Origin: Marinihelvus sp036351115
Lineage (GTDB): Bacteria; Pseudomonadota; Gammaproteobacteria; Xanthomonadales; SZUA-36
DNA: 64,000 bases
Assembly (NCBI GenBank): GCA_036351115.1
Contig: JAZBOL010000078.1
Coordinates: 1-64,000, forward strand
Direction of reading: 5' to 3'
A program made the position numbers and the translations under genes. Below the pieces are notes generated by a model. The model had not been told where the DNA came from, made no database searches, and worked only from the letters and a program-made list of their open reading frames with translations. Shown here in pieces: positions 27,801-33,529 of this stretch (its first letter is position 1; each line of letters opens with the position of its first letter).

Positions 27801-28711
27801 CGCTCGATGAAATCCTGCCCGAGACGGTCACGGAGATCAGCAATACGGTCACGATCGAGGATGACGGCGCCAACGGACCCGACGAGAACCCGGACAATAA
27901 CGCGTCCACGGCGCTCACCCCGGCTGACGTGTCCGTGCGCCTCGAGTTGACCAAGAACCTGAGCGCTGCGCCGGATCCCATCGGCGTCGGCGCCCTGCTG
28001 GAGTACACCCTGGTCGCGACGAATAGCGGCAACACGGTCCTGACGAACGTGGTGGTGAGCGATTCCCTGATCACACCGACCGGCGGATCAACGCCCTGTG
28101 CGCGCCTGATGCCGGGAGACACCTGTGACCTGGTCGGAACCTATACGGTGACCCAGGCCGACGTAGACCGGGGGCGGATAGACAACACGGGAACGGCCAC
28201 CAGCGACCAGGACGGACCCCGTCAGGCGTCTCTTACCGTGCCACTGATGCAATCGGCGGCCCTCAGCCTGGTGAAGACGGCCCTGCTGCGGGACGACAAT
28301 GGCAACGGGCTGGGTGACCAGGGCGAGCGCGTGGACTACGAACTCGTGGCCACCAACGTGGGCGATACGACGCTGACGGATGTGCTGATCGAGGATCCGC
28401 TGCTGCCGGCACTCTCATGCCAGCCTGCCCAGCCCGCGGTGCTGGCGCCGGGGGCGGCGCTGACTTGCAGCGGTACTTACACCGTGACGCTGAACGATCT
28501 GTCCCGGCGCACGCTGGAAAATCGTGCGGTGGTCAACGGCAGGACGCCTGATGGATCGACCATCACGGACGACGCAACAGCTTCCGTCCCGTTGAAACCG
28601 TTTATCGCCCGGGCCGTCCCGGTCCTGGGGCTGCCCGGTCTGCTGCTGATGATCTTCATGATGGCGGCCTTTGCGGCGCCGGCGGTGCGTCGTCGCGAAG
28701 CAAGGCGCTGA
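18863..28711 (+). CDS. giant exported DUF11-type repeat protein with C-terminal sorting-type tail
   Basis: A 3282-residue protein. A signal peptide (GLIAGLAVLLLTVPELVRA) leads into a long chain of immunoglobulin-like DUF11/isopeptide-type domains. From about 21267 to 24650 two module types alternate: one with SEPGT or SQPGT followed by a TIGExVxY strand, the other with a GDAGD-like turn followed by YTIVVSN-like strands. From 25523 to 27934 six modules of exactly 134 residues follow, each with PDLAITKDDGG-, VPANTxFDA- and DGANGPDPTPDNN-like signatures. Two diverged modules close the ectodomain. The last ~35 residues (AVPVLGLPGLLLMIF, then an Ala-rich hydrophobic stretch, then RRREARR) have the plan of an IPTL/PEP-CTERM-like sorting signal. 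A surface or matrix stalk or adhesin is the likely role, by inference. ATG 18863 follows an AAAAGGGG Shine-Dalgarno; no partner gene is adjacent. Confidence 0.88.
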   Translation: MGVSYRSVSRGLIAGLAVLLLTVPELVRAQVPNISETVPAESPLGEGFCFEANFTNSGVPGFGPYLRLSLPPELSLDSASLFSFGTAQLVTDLGVFPPPPGNEIEDPLIEAPVSGVPGNRLFLIVLPVGGVVDGGPDLPVEICTTIDTSAEFNVPLPIELTPVYRFGDTPTGVNGPVVGTPVVQSVSPQVLFFTKTSGVPEGERPPGPLWSYDYTLDVDIANGAGISPIVISDTLAPDFQFDGSLAINGAGTCSATQLPSTTSPGGVLEVTCTNVPVGSSAANEISVVYGGFITDILDAGSCAASNILNTAGASGSYQPPSGAAIPVTSLPDTVVVSAQHLTIQQGVSPGTPLLGATLEYRSDLQVTEFASPSALLVTTILPDGIDYLQEAALTINGATVAITPTITLNADFSTTVVHDIAAAAAAAGVALPAGSTITLTFEGTVRFTYQATGAPILAGDSLTATTAATYDLGGGANDCTNGSSATVNIEPVDITKTLINPQPVYRPGDAAVFRLTKRVSAGSTSNIRFADFLPLPALRVTDLDLTFGTGDITRGPDDTAGLVPTSIVANSSLNAVEIAWPDLSSTTSRVIQIDIRATITSEPFADGLFLTNIFAAQSNNTSAQTNFGVDVDALNIGAPELVVTKGVASTNGAGVITPAPTILPVDGDLAGADGNDTVDFVITVENTGNAPAHDVTITDPGAPLLSACSLTSLQDGLGNDLAFSGALAGGLQLTAPLAESDGAPGAPYGADTALATVRCAVSATIPPNSAFDNTATVTWTSQPGAPAFPPITDSAAVSSASTSLEKLFVVSSEPGTSDTQNPPRATIGEIVRYRLALAMPEGRITGLRFIDRFPGTLQFLDDGTATAAFVSNGAGLSSSTLPIPNVNGSGVDLASLPSSALTFALPAGAISGGPFNPGTDPVFNLGDVTNSDSDLDAEYVVIEVNAVVVNVNGNNRDNRFAAFSGNSDLNGNSNAVRVRLAEPRLTVQKTALPTTGDAGDPIAYTIVVSNAGGANTSPGYDVTLGDLLPAGLAGATNISAGAANGNCTNLVITDNTVGDNLQFAFNEIRPDCRIEITFDAALTNAVSPGTSVDNTAELAWTSLPGSNGTTGNPTGSVTPGVPGAVNGERDDSGGVNDYLAEATAPVSIPGVGLVKRVTSTDQPSSGVAEHRPGVTDLLIGEVATFEVIATLPEGQTPQLVIRDTLPFTNGVMRLDSARLVRIGSQLAPGIPAPVPQIDDLQLGDGIDDTVSFDFGAVTNTPDGVTDAEDEVVIEVTATLVDVAANVNADALANTALVQFGSGLNASATAPLDVIEPVLGVVKTGSISQGDAGDRVLYTVTLSHTASSTAIAQDLTLADDLPPELALDLASIVVTSGPNFDVNLSSGDSVALGWTALPLGTTIEVQYEANLRDSVMPGESIVNTANVEWTSIPGDNADERTNTDDDSHTILITPPGVSKAVVATSEPGTGDGAFGPADDLTIGERVTYRFTVSVPEGTSVNSRVVDQLPTGSSVLGVVSSSLVSIGSQLSGPGLPAPGTAGVPTDTDLDGVDDRVTWDLGDILNSPDDVSNADDLLTFEVVAVLLDLPQNQSGVTDQLNVATASSDTASGSSSAPIDIVAPALRLTKNVLSPVDGFVDGGDTVSMRLRLAPLAASTADAYTLVVEDTLPAGLNWVSDAGVGGDCPGLTVDSSAEPLIRFEFDELRLADAACDITYDVEVDPTVQPGQELENVALLTFDSTPVFVAGETRQGTSSAVAEVVVFAPSLIKVAVDTSQPGTSLEQGDPTLLDLTIGETVTYELTLSLPEVLVTNVVLTDTLPAGAGGYLEAVGASVLSVGSQISTTLPGTPVLTDDQLGDGINDTVTLNFGDISNLPDGIESDGDQIRVQIVARVIDLPENTDGVVLTNSAVVTSDTGDLSDTADVEVVEPATNLSKTMTLLADGLVRISLQVENTGTAPVYDLQVNDVLSEADWNLATFVPVSVPSGFELLTLPDTPAPGEQTIRFQSDPGAVQPAGTIPVGSTVVATFDVLLAVLPPQPNPLPNEATQDAADSLPGPDSNARDLPTDSATDDVALPDLVLDKTASLLTDADGSGNVSPGDTLRYTLVMSNQGVADATNVLLQDAPDSNSDLVVGSVVTSLGSVAIGNTAGDTTVEVVLGTLIAGGQATVTYDTTLPAILPSGVDTVVNQATFDSDELPPALSDDPNDPTGAQDPTVVPIFAQPDLVLGKDDGNVTTQPGGTVVWTLSFENVGNQAATGVVLFETVPANTTFLAGASSVGWACVPNTQAGALCLLSLGEVPAGDSGTATFAVAVDAVLPSGVSEIVNTARIADDGTNGADPTPDNNQATDVTPVTASPDLVITKDDGGISVSPGQVLPWTLQVLNVGNQEATGVVVSDTVPANSVFDAAASTAGWSCVPGGTPGGVCTLSLGDLQVGEDDTVVFAVRVDNPVIAGVEEIQNTASVQDDGTNGPDPTPGNNQATDQTPVDAAPDLAITKDDGGATAVPGQGLPWTLQVANVGNQGATGVVVTDAVPANATFDAAASTPGWACVPGIAPGSVCTLALGGLDAGQTTTVTFAVIVDTPVPAGVDELLNTASVQDDGANGPDPTPDNNMAMDQTPVDATPDLAIIKNDGGVTAVPGQVLPWTLQVSNVGVQGATGVVVTDTVPANTTFDAASSTPGWVCVPNAAPGSICTLSLGALAAGQNASVDFAVVVDAPLAAGVGEIANTATVQDDGANGPDPTPDNNMAMDLTPVDATPDLAITKDDGGLTAIPGEVLSWTLQVSNVGAQGATGVVVTDTVPANTSFDAGASSPGWACVPDAAPGSVCTLALGALAGGQGSSLTFAVRVDNPLPAGVQEIANTASVADDGANGPDPTPDNNVATDLTPVAADIDVAITKTDGGQVAEPAQILVYTLTYNNLGTQGVTGVVVEETVPLNTRFAAGSSTAGWSCAPDAVPGTVCRFDVGGLASGDSGTLLFAVTLDEILPETVTEISNTVTIEDDGANGPDENPDNNASTALTPADVSVRLELTKNLSAAPDPIGVGALLEYTLVATNSGNTVLTNVVVSDSLITPTGGSTPCARLMPGDTCDLVGTYTVTQADVDRGRIDNTGTATSDQDGPRQASLTVPLMQSAALSLVKTALLRDDNGNGLGDQGERVDYELVATNVGDTTLTDVLIEDPLLPALSCQPAQPAVLAPGAALTCSGTYTVTLNDLSRRTLENRAVVNGRTPDGSTITDDATASVPLKPFIARAVPVLGLPGLLLMIFMMAAFAAPAVRRREARR
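21267..24650 (+). repeat. alternating A-B supermodules within the giant protein
   Basis: Module A (SEPGT/TDQPSSG/SEPGT/SQPGT, each followed by an [ATL]IGE strand and a PEG or PEV turn) starts near 21270, 22315, 23225 and 24150. Module B (VQKTALPTTGDAGD, VKTGSISQGDAGD, TKNVLSPVDGFVDGGD) starts near 21820, 22815 and 23730. The spacing is about 0.9-1.0 kb per A-B pair. Identity is moderate, so this is an older duplication than the 402-base array downstream. Boundaries are approximate. Confidence 0.6.
25523..27934 (+). repeat. six tandem in-frame repeats of exactly 402 bases
   Basis: Equivalent codons start at 25523, 25925, 26327, 26729, 27131 and 27533, i.e. no length drift in 2412 bases. Units 2-5 are the most alike, sharing long near-identical DNA blocks such as the segment coding for DDGANGPDPTPDNN; the first and last are more diverged. 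Each encodes one 134-residue Ig-like module. This looks like recent tandem expansion by recombination. Confidence 0.9.
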
Positions 28712-28723
28712 GTCAGCGCTTTT
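28705..28723. terminator. hairpin with T-run spanning the stops of converging genes
   Basis: GCGCTGA, G, TCAGCGC followed by TTTT. The forward stop (28709-28711) and the reverse gene's stop (28713-28715) both lie inside the hairpin. It fits a compact terminator for the giant gene. Confidence 0.5.
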
Positions 28724-29642
28724 CCCGGTACAGGCGCTCCAGGTGGGCGGTGGTGGCGGGAAAGGCGCTGCGCCAGCGATCCATGTCGGCGCGCATCCTC
28801 GGTGGTATCCGCTCCGGGTCGATCCGGACCTCGGGGTAGGCGCCCCGGGCGAAGGCGTCGGGCTGCAGCCACAGGGATGAGAGGGCGGCCAGGGTCAGAT
28901 CGACAAAGTCGGGCTCGGCGCCGCCGAGGAGGGCCTCGGACCCATCCGCCAGACGTTCCTCCGTCTCTCCCAGCAGCGTTTCGATGCGGTCCACGGCGCG
29001 CTGGGTGTGCGCCGCATCCGGGCTGAAGGCCCGGTTGATGAAGATGGCCAGGACCGGGAAAAAGAGTTTGCCCGTCAGGCGTTGCCAGAGGGGCAGGCGG
29101 TCGCTGTCCAGCCCCCAGGCTTGCTTGCACAAGGCCGGATCGTCCAGAAGGTGGTGATAGACCCAGATTTGCAGGTCCCGCCCGTAACGATCCAGGCGGC
29201 CCTCCCACTCGAGTCGCTCCGCCGTGGGTTCCAGAAACCCGGTATCCACATCCGCATCGCCGCAATAGCGCCCGTAGAGAAACCGAAGGATTTCGGAGGA
29301 CTCGCCGAGGGACGAACGGCTTCTCCCGGTCCGCACATGGAGCCTCGGCACCGTGCGCCCGAGGAAAAATGCGCCGATGACGCCCACCCAGGGACGCTCC
29401 GTGTAGGGGCCCCCGAGCCGATCGAGGGACCAGCGGGCTTTCTCCGCGAAGTGACTGGCGAGAACCGTCTCGAGCTCCAGTTCGGGTCCGCCGGGGGGGC
29501 GCATCAGCGGCGCCAGCGCCAGGGCCTGGCGCCAGAGCAGCAAGACCAGGATGAGCCCCAGGGCCGCGAGCACGGAAAAACCGAAAGCTGCGACGAGCAT
29601 CGGGGCAAGGAACAGGGTGGCGGTGAACAGGACGCGGTTCAT
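28713..29642 (-). CDS. membrane-anchored glutathione S-transferase-like protein
   Basis: A 309-residue protein. Residues about 5-40 form one or two hydrophobic segments (FLAPMLVAAFGFSVLAALGLILVLLL). A GST-like domain follows: thioredoxin-fold start LASHFAEKARWSLDRLGGPY, then an SSEILRFL element like the gamma-glutamyl-binding E-S motif, and a helical C-terminal domain. The N-terminal membrane anchor is unusual for a soluble GST. A glutathione-dependent activity is inference; the usual catalytic Ser/Cys is not certain. The start ATG overlaps the stop of the upstream alpha/beta hydrolase by 4 bases, so they form a two-gene operon. Confidence 0.72.
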   Translation of the reverse strand: MNRVLFTATLFLAPMLVAAFGFSVLAALGLILVLLLWRQALALAPLMRPPGGPELELETVLASHFAEKARWSLDRLGGPYTERPWVGVIGAFFLGRTVPRLHVRTGRSRSSLGESSEILRFLYGRYCGDADVDTGFLEPTAERLEWEGRLDRYGRDLQIWVYHHLLDDPALCKQAWGLDSDRLPLWQRLTGKLFFPVLAIFINRAFSPDAAHTQRAVDRIETLLGETEERLADGSEALLGGAEPDFVDLTLAALSSLWLQPDAFARGAYPEVRIDPERIPPRMRADMDRWRSAFPATTAHLERLYREKR

Positions 29643-30565
29643 GGCGTGTCTCCCGACGCGTTGGGGGCGGGCACCGGCGGTGTGTCAAACGCCGAGCGCG
29701 CGAGGTTTGCGAGGCGTTCCGGCGCGATTTCGAAGAGGGCGAATTTGTACTCGGGCAGGTCGATGTAGGCGGCATCCGGCCTGACGCTGCGGACGCGTTC
29801 CGTGGCTTCCCAGAGGTCATCACCGGCTCGGATCACCGTGAGGGGCTGATCCACTTCGGCCAGTCGTTCGAGCAAGGGGTAACGGAACACGGCGTCCGGG
29901 CCCCACCAGGCGGTCTGGCCGGCGTTGATCTTCGCCAGGAAGGTGCGCTCGATGGACCGGTCGCTTTGTCCGGGACCCTGCCAGCCCTTCGATCCTTCCC
30001 ATTCCCGGGTCAGCATGGCCGCGTCCAGGGGGGAGGGTGCAGGCCAGGGGGCTTCGCGAAAACGCGCGCGTTCTTCCTCCGTAAACGCGGGAACCCCGAC
30101 CAGCATGAGGTGGGCGATGCGTTCCGGGTGCTGCCGCGCCCACTCGATCGCGATGGCGCCGCCGGTGTGGTAACCGATCACGTCCACGGCGCCGAGCTCG
30201 AGCGCCCGCGCGAAACCCTCCATGGTGCTTGCGTAATCCGTGATGTCCGGCCGGGTCGGTGGTCGGTCCGACGCCCCGAAGCCCGGCGTGTCCGGGGCGA
30301 TGGCCCGTCGGTCCTTGCCGAGTACGGACAGGAATTCAACGAAGACCTGGCTCGAGTTGGGGCTCTGGTGCAGGGCAATGACGGGTCGCGCGGAGTCGGC
30401 TCGCTCCGGGCCGGCCTGTCGATAGTGGACCTGGAGCGCATCGACGCTCGCGTAGTGCCGCGTCACCGGTGCTCCATCCGGAGGAAGACGATCCCGGTCG
30501 TCCGGGGCGCCCCAGGCCAGGATAGCCGGGAGAAAAGCGAACAACAGGATTGACGGGCGCCACAT
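29639..30565 (-). CDS. secreted alpha/beta hydrolase
   Basis: A 308-residue alpha/beta-hydrolase-fold protein with an N-terminal signal peptide (SILLFAFLPAILAWGA). The oxyanion region is ALHQSPNSSQVF and TPGFGASDRP follows the third strand. The position of the usual GxSxG nucleophile elbow reads VIGYHTGGAIA, i.e. GYHTG with His instead of Ser, so the normal serine nucleophile seems to be absent. A conserved acid (RAGDDLWE) is present. The enzyme may be inactive or use a different chemistry. The frame is open upstream to 30712, but ATG 30565 begins the signal peptide. It is coupled to the GST-like gene and divergent from the porin. Confidence 0.78.
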   Translation of the reverse strand: MWRPSILLFAFLPAILAWGAPDDRDRLPPDGAPVTRHYASVDALQVHYRQAGPERADSARPVIALHQSPNSSQVFVEFLSVLGKDRRAIAPDTPGFGASDRPPTRPDITDYASTMEGFARALELGAVDVIGYHTGGAIAIEWARQHPERIAHLMLVGVPAFTEEERARFREAPWPAPSPLDAAMLTREWEGSKGWQGPGQSDRSIERTFLAKINAGQTAWWGPDAVFRYPLLERLAEVDQPLTVIRAGDDLWEATERVRSVRPDAAYIDLPEYKFALFEIAPERLANLARSAFDTPPVPAPNASGDTP

Positions 30566-30638
30566 CCCTACATTCTTGTCGTTCAGCGGGCCGGCGGCAA
30601 GGCGGACCTGGCCCGGGGGGCGTAACGGCCGGATTCGG

Positions 30639-30695
30639 TATGATCGGGTCGACGCGGCGAGGGGAGCATGTGCCGGATGACCGGGACGACCCGAT
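30639..30695 (+). promoter_or_regulatory. porin promoter region: TATGAT plus a 9-bp inverted repeat
   Basis: A -10-like TATGAT lies at 30639-30644. ATCGGGTCG (30643-30651) and its exact complement CGACCCGAT (30687-30695) are 44 bp apart centre to centre, about four helical turns, in the gap between the divergent hydrolase and porin genes. They could be paired operator half-sites or a leader stem. Confidence 0.4.
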
Positions 30696-30710
30696 GAGCA
30701 AGGCGCTGAC

Positions 30711-31733
30711 ATGAGCGCCGTCGGACACCGCCTGGCCGGGGCGGGTTGGCTCGGCTTGATCCTGGCGCTCGCAGCGGTTCAGCCTGCTCGTGCGGGGGAC
30801 TGGCTGACGACCGGCTTTCTGGCATTTGGTGACCTGTACACGGTGCCCAGCCACCACTTGCCCGAGGGGGACGGGGCGACCGGCCTGGTATTGCGACGCG
30901 CCTACCTGACCCTGGACGGTGATTTTTCCGACGACCTGGACGGCCGGCTGCGCTTCGAGGTCAACCAGTCAGGAGAGTTTGAAACCTATGATCTCGAGGT
31001 GCAGATCAAGGATCTCTTCCTGCGATGGCGGTGGCGCGATCAGGCGATTGTCGCCGGACTGTCACCCACGCCGACCTTCGATTTCATCGAGTCCCAGTGG
31101 GGCAAGCGCTATCTCATGCGCACGCCCATGGACCTGCAGGGTATCGCCAGCCGGGATGTCGGCGTGGCGGTGTCGGGCCCCGTGTTCCGTTCCGGCCTCG
31201 ATTACCGTCTTAAGGTGGGCACCGGGGCGGACTTCGGCGGAGAATCGGCGGAAATCGCCAAGGTCATGCTGGCGCTCAACTGGCCCGTGAGCGAACGTTG
31301 GACGCTCGAGTTCTACACCGATTACGAAGGCTTGATCGAGGGGGGTGACGAGTTCACGTTGCAGGGCTTTGCGGGATACCAGGCAGAAGACTGGCGATTC
31401 GGCGCGCAGTATTCCAATCAGGATCGGGGGGGCGAGCCGGACCTTGAGCTGGCGTCCGTCTATGCCGTGAAACGCGTGGGAACGCGCACCGATCTCATCG
31501 GGCGCGTGGACCGGGTCATCGAACCGAGCCCCAAGGGCAACAACATTTCCTACATTCCCTTCGACCCCACGGCGCCGGCGACCCTGTGGCTCGCAGGCCT
31601 GGAGTTTCGCGTCGGCGACCATTTCAGCTGGACGCCCAACGTGGTTTACATCCGCTATGGCGAAAACGACCAGGGCACCACGCCGGAGTCCGATGTGTTG
31701 CTGCGACTGACCGCCTTCCTGAACTTTGAATGA
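30711..31733 (+). CDS. outer-membrane porin-like beta-barrel protein (OprO/OprP-like)
   Basis: A 340-residue protein. A signal peptide (GWLGLILALAAVQPARA) is followed by alternating amphipathic strands of a beta-barrel (for example GLVLRRAYLTLDGDFSDDLDGRLRFEV) and a final strand ending LLRLTAFLNFE with a C-terminal aromatic-charged pair close to the BAM signature. The RRAYLTLDGDF...RLRFEV segment is like phosphate-selective porin O/P proteins, but the solute is unknown. The likely site is the outer membrane. It is transcribed divergently from the alpha/beta hydrolase and precedes a second porin by 113 bases. Confidence 0.75.
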   Translation: MSAVGHRLAGAGWLGLILALAAVQPARAGDWLTTGFLAFGDLYTVPSHHLPEGDGATGLVLRRAYLTLDGDFSDDLDGRLRFEVNQSGEFETYDLEVQIKDLFLRWRWRDQAIVAGLSPTPTFDFIESQWGKRYLMRTPMDLQGIASRDVGVAVSGPVFRSGLDYRLKVGTGADFGGESAEIAKVMLALNWPVSERWTLEFYTDYEGLIEGGDEFTLQGFAGYQAEDWRFGAQYSNQDRGGEPDLELASVYAVKRVGTRTDLIGRVDRVIEPSPKGNNISYIPFDPTAPATLWLAGLEFRVGDHFSWTPNVVYIRYGENDQGTTPESDVLLRLTAFLNFE

Positions 31734-31748
31734 GCAGGGCAGCATCCG

Positions 31749-31768
31749 GCGCCGGCGCGCCCCGGCGC
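31749..31768 (+). terminator. possible hairpin between the two porin genes
   Basis: GCGCCGG, a 6-base loop, then CCGGCGC just downstream of the first porin stop. A 7-bp GC stem without a T-tract; weak candidate. Confidence 0.3.
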
Positions 31769-31846
31769 ACCGGAAGGCACGGAGGGGTGGACAGCAGGCG
31801 GCCGGGCAACAAGAATCAGGGTTATGGCGATGAATGATGCGGCGCG

Positions 31847-33502
31847 GTGCGCGTGAGGGATGACCTGCTTCGGCGACCCGGTTTACGGGGTCGCCTCCTG
31901 GGCCTGGGGCTCGTCCCGTGGCTGCTGCTGTCCGCGACGGTACTCGCCCAGGACGGGGCCCGGGACGCCGAGGCGCCGGGCAACGACGTCGAACAGCGCC
32001 TGCAGGCGCTCGAGGCCGTCATCGCGCGGCAGCAGGAGGAGATCGAATCGCAGCGCAAGGCCATCGAAGACCAGCGCGATCAGCTGACCGCGCAGTATGA
32101 ACTGATCCAGAAATTGCGGAGCGACCAGGCGGAAGCGTCCGATTCGTCGGGGCTGGCCGACGCCGCGCCGCCGGCGCCTGCGGTCCAGGTCCCGCCGCCA
32201 GCCGCCGGCGACGATACGCCGGCCCTCGCCGACGCAGAGACGCCCTCGGAAGGCCAGCAGGCCGCGACGGACGAGCTGCAACGCCGCACCGCCGCCGGGG
32301 AGAGCACCGGCGAGGTCAACGTGGCGGCGACGCTCTACGACCCCTCCAACACGGTCTACGACCCGAATTTTCCCGGCGCCTGGCATTTGCCGGGAACGAC
32401 CGCCGCCATGCGCATCGCCGGCTTCGTCAATCTTGGCCTGGTCACGAGCCTGGACCCGGTCCAGATCACGGACCGCTTCATCGTCGGCAGTATTCCGCCA
32501 TCCGGCGTGATCGTCGAAGGGGCGCAGTCGGGGACGGACATTACCGCGAGCCAGTCCCGGCTGAACTTCGAGGTGCGGGAGCAAACGACCCACGGCGAGG
32601 TGCGCGCCTTTCTCGAAGGGGATTTCGAAGAAAACAATGAAACCTTTCGCCTCCGCCACGCCTTCGGGCAGTACGGATTTCTCCTGGCCGGGAAAACCTG
32701 GTCCACCTTCACCAACCCCAACTCCCTGCCGGAAGAGGTGGATTTCGAGGGCGTCAACGGCATGGTGATTGTCCGCCAGCCGCAGATTCGCCTGTCGCCG
32801 CAGTTCGGCGAAGGCCAGAACCTGGTGGTGTCCGTCGAGGAACCGCGAACGGACGTGGTCAACGGCAGCGGGTCCAAGGGAAACTGGGATCTCGTCGCCA
32901 GCGTCGACCGCCTGTCGCTTGGGGATCTGCTGGGCTGGGACTACCAGGTTTCCTTCGTGCTGCGTGATCTCCAGGGCCAGCTCACCCAGGAAGGCATGGC
33001 GAGCGGGGACGTGTCCCAAAGCTCCGCCACCGGCTGGGGCATCACCACGAGCGGCCGTCGCACCCTGGAGCGGATCGGGAACGACGATTTCCTCCTCTGG
33101 CAACTCACCTACGGCAAGGGCATCGGGCGTTACATCAACGACCTCGCCACCATCGGCGGGGGTGACGCGGTCTTCGATCCCGAGGGGAATCTCCGCGCCT
33201 TGCCCCTGTTCGCCGGCTTCGTGTCCTATCGTCACAACTACGACGGTCTGCCGAAATTCATGTCCCAGTGGCCGGGCATCATGCGTTCCAACCTGACCCT
33301 GAGCTGGATCAATGTGGATACGTACGATTTCCAGGAAGGCGGCGACTACGATTACACGCTCCGGGCTTCCGGCAATTTGCTCTACTTTCCCACGCAGAAC
33401 GTCCGGATCGGCGCCGAGTTGCTCTGGGGCATGCGAAAGAATCAGGATGGCTCCGACGGTGACGCGGTGCAGGTTCAACTTTCCGCGCGCTACAACTTCT
33501 GA
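31847..33502 (+). CDS. DcaP-like trimeric outer-membrane porin
   Basis: A 551-residue exported protein. A signal peptide (GLGLVPWLLLSATVLAQ) is followed by a coiled coil of about 50 residues (EQRLQALEAVIARQQEEIES onward) and a Pro/Ala linker. The beta-barrel begins MRIAGFVNLGLVTSLDPVQI and ends LSARYNF with the terminal Phe expected of BAM substrates. The coiled coil plus barrel is the plan of DcaP-type trimeric channels, which take up small dicarboxylates and related anions in Acinetobacter; the substrate here is not known. Start GTG 31847 (or GTG 31853) is the only one that keeps the signal peptide; the upstream ATGs are in other frames. Confidence 0.82.
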   Translation: MRVRDDLLRRPGLRGRLLGLGLVPWLLLSATVLAQDGARDAEAPGNDVEQRLQALEAVIARQQEEIESQRKAIEDQRDQLTAQYELIQKLRSDQAEASDSSGLADAAPPAPAVQVPPPAAGDDTPALADAETPSEGQQAATDELQRRTAAGESTGEVNVAATLYDPSNTVYDPNFPGAWHLPGTTAAMRIAGFVNLGLVTSLDPVQITDRFIVGSIPPSGVIVEGAQSGTDITASQSRLNFEVREQTTHGEVRAFLEGDFEENNETFRLRHAFGQYGFLLAGKTWSTFTNPNSLPEEVDFEGVNGMVIVRQPQIRLSPQFGEGQNLVVSVEEPRTDVVNGSGSKGNWDLVASVDRLSLGDLLGWDYQVSFVLRDLQGQLTQEGMASGDVSQSSATGWGITTSGRRTLERIGNDDFLLWQLTYGKGIGRYINDLATIGGGDAVFDPEGNLRALPLFAGFVSYRHNYDGLPKFMSQWPGIMRSNLTLSWINVDTYDFQEGGDYDYTLRASGNLLYFPTQNVRIGAELLWGMRKNQDGSDGDAVQVQLSARYNF

Positions 33503-33529
33503 CGCCCGAGGGCGCAATCCCGCTCCTTC

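Noticed and set aside
25523..27934. CRISPR-like or mobile repeat array
   Set aside because: The period is 402 bases, fully in frame inside one coding sequence, and encodes a folded module in each unit.
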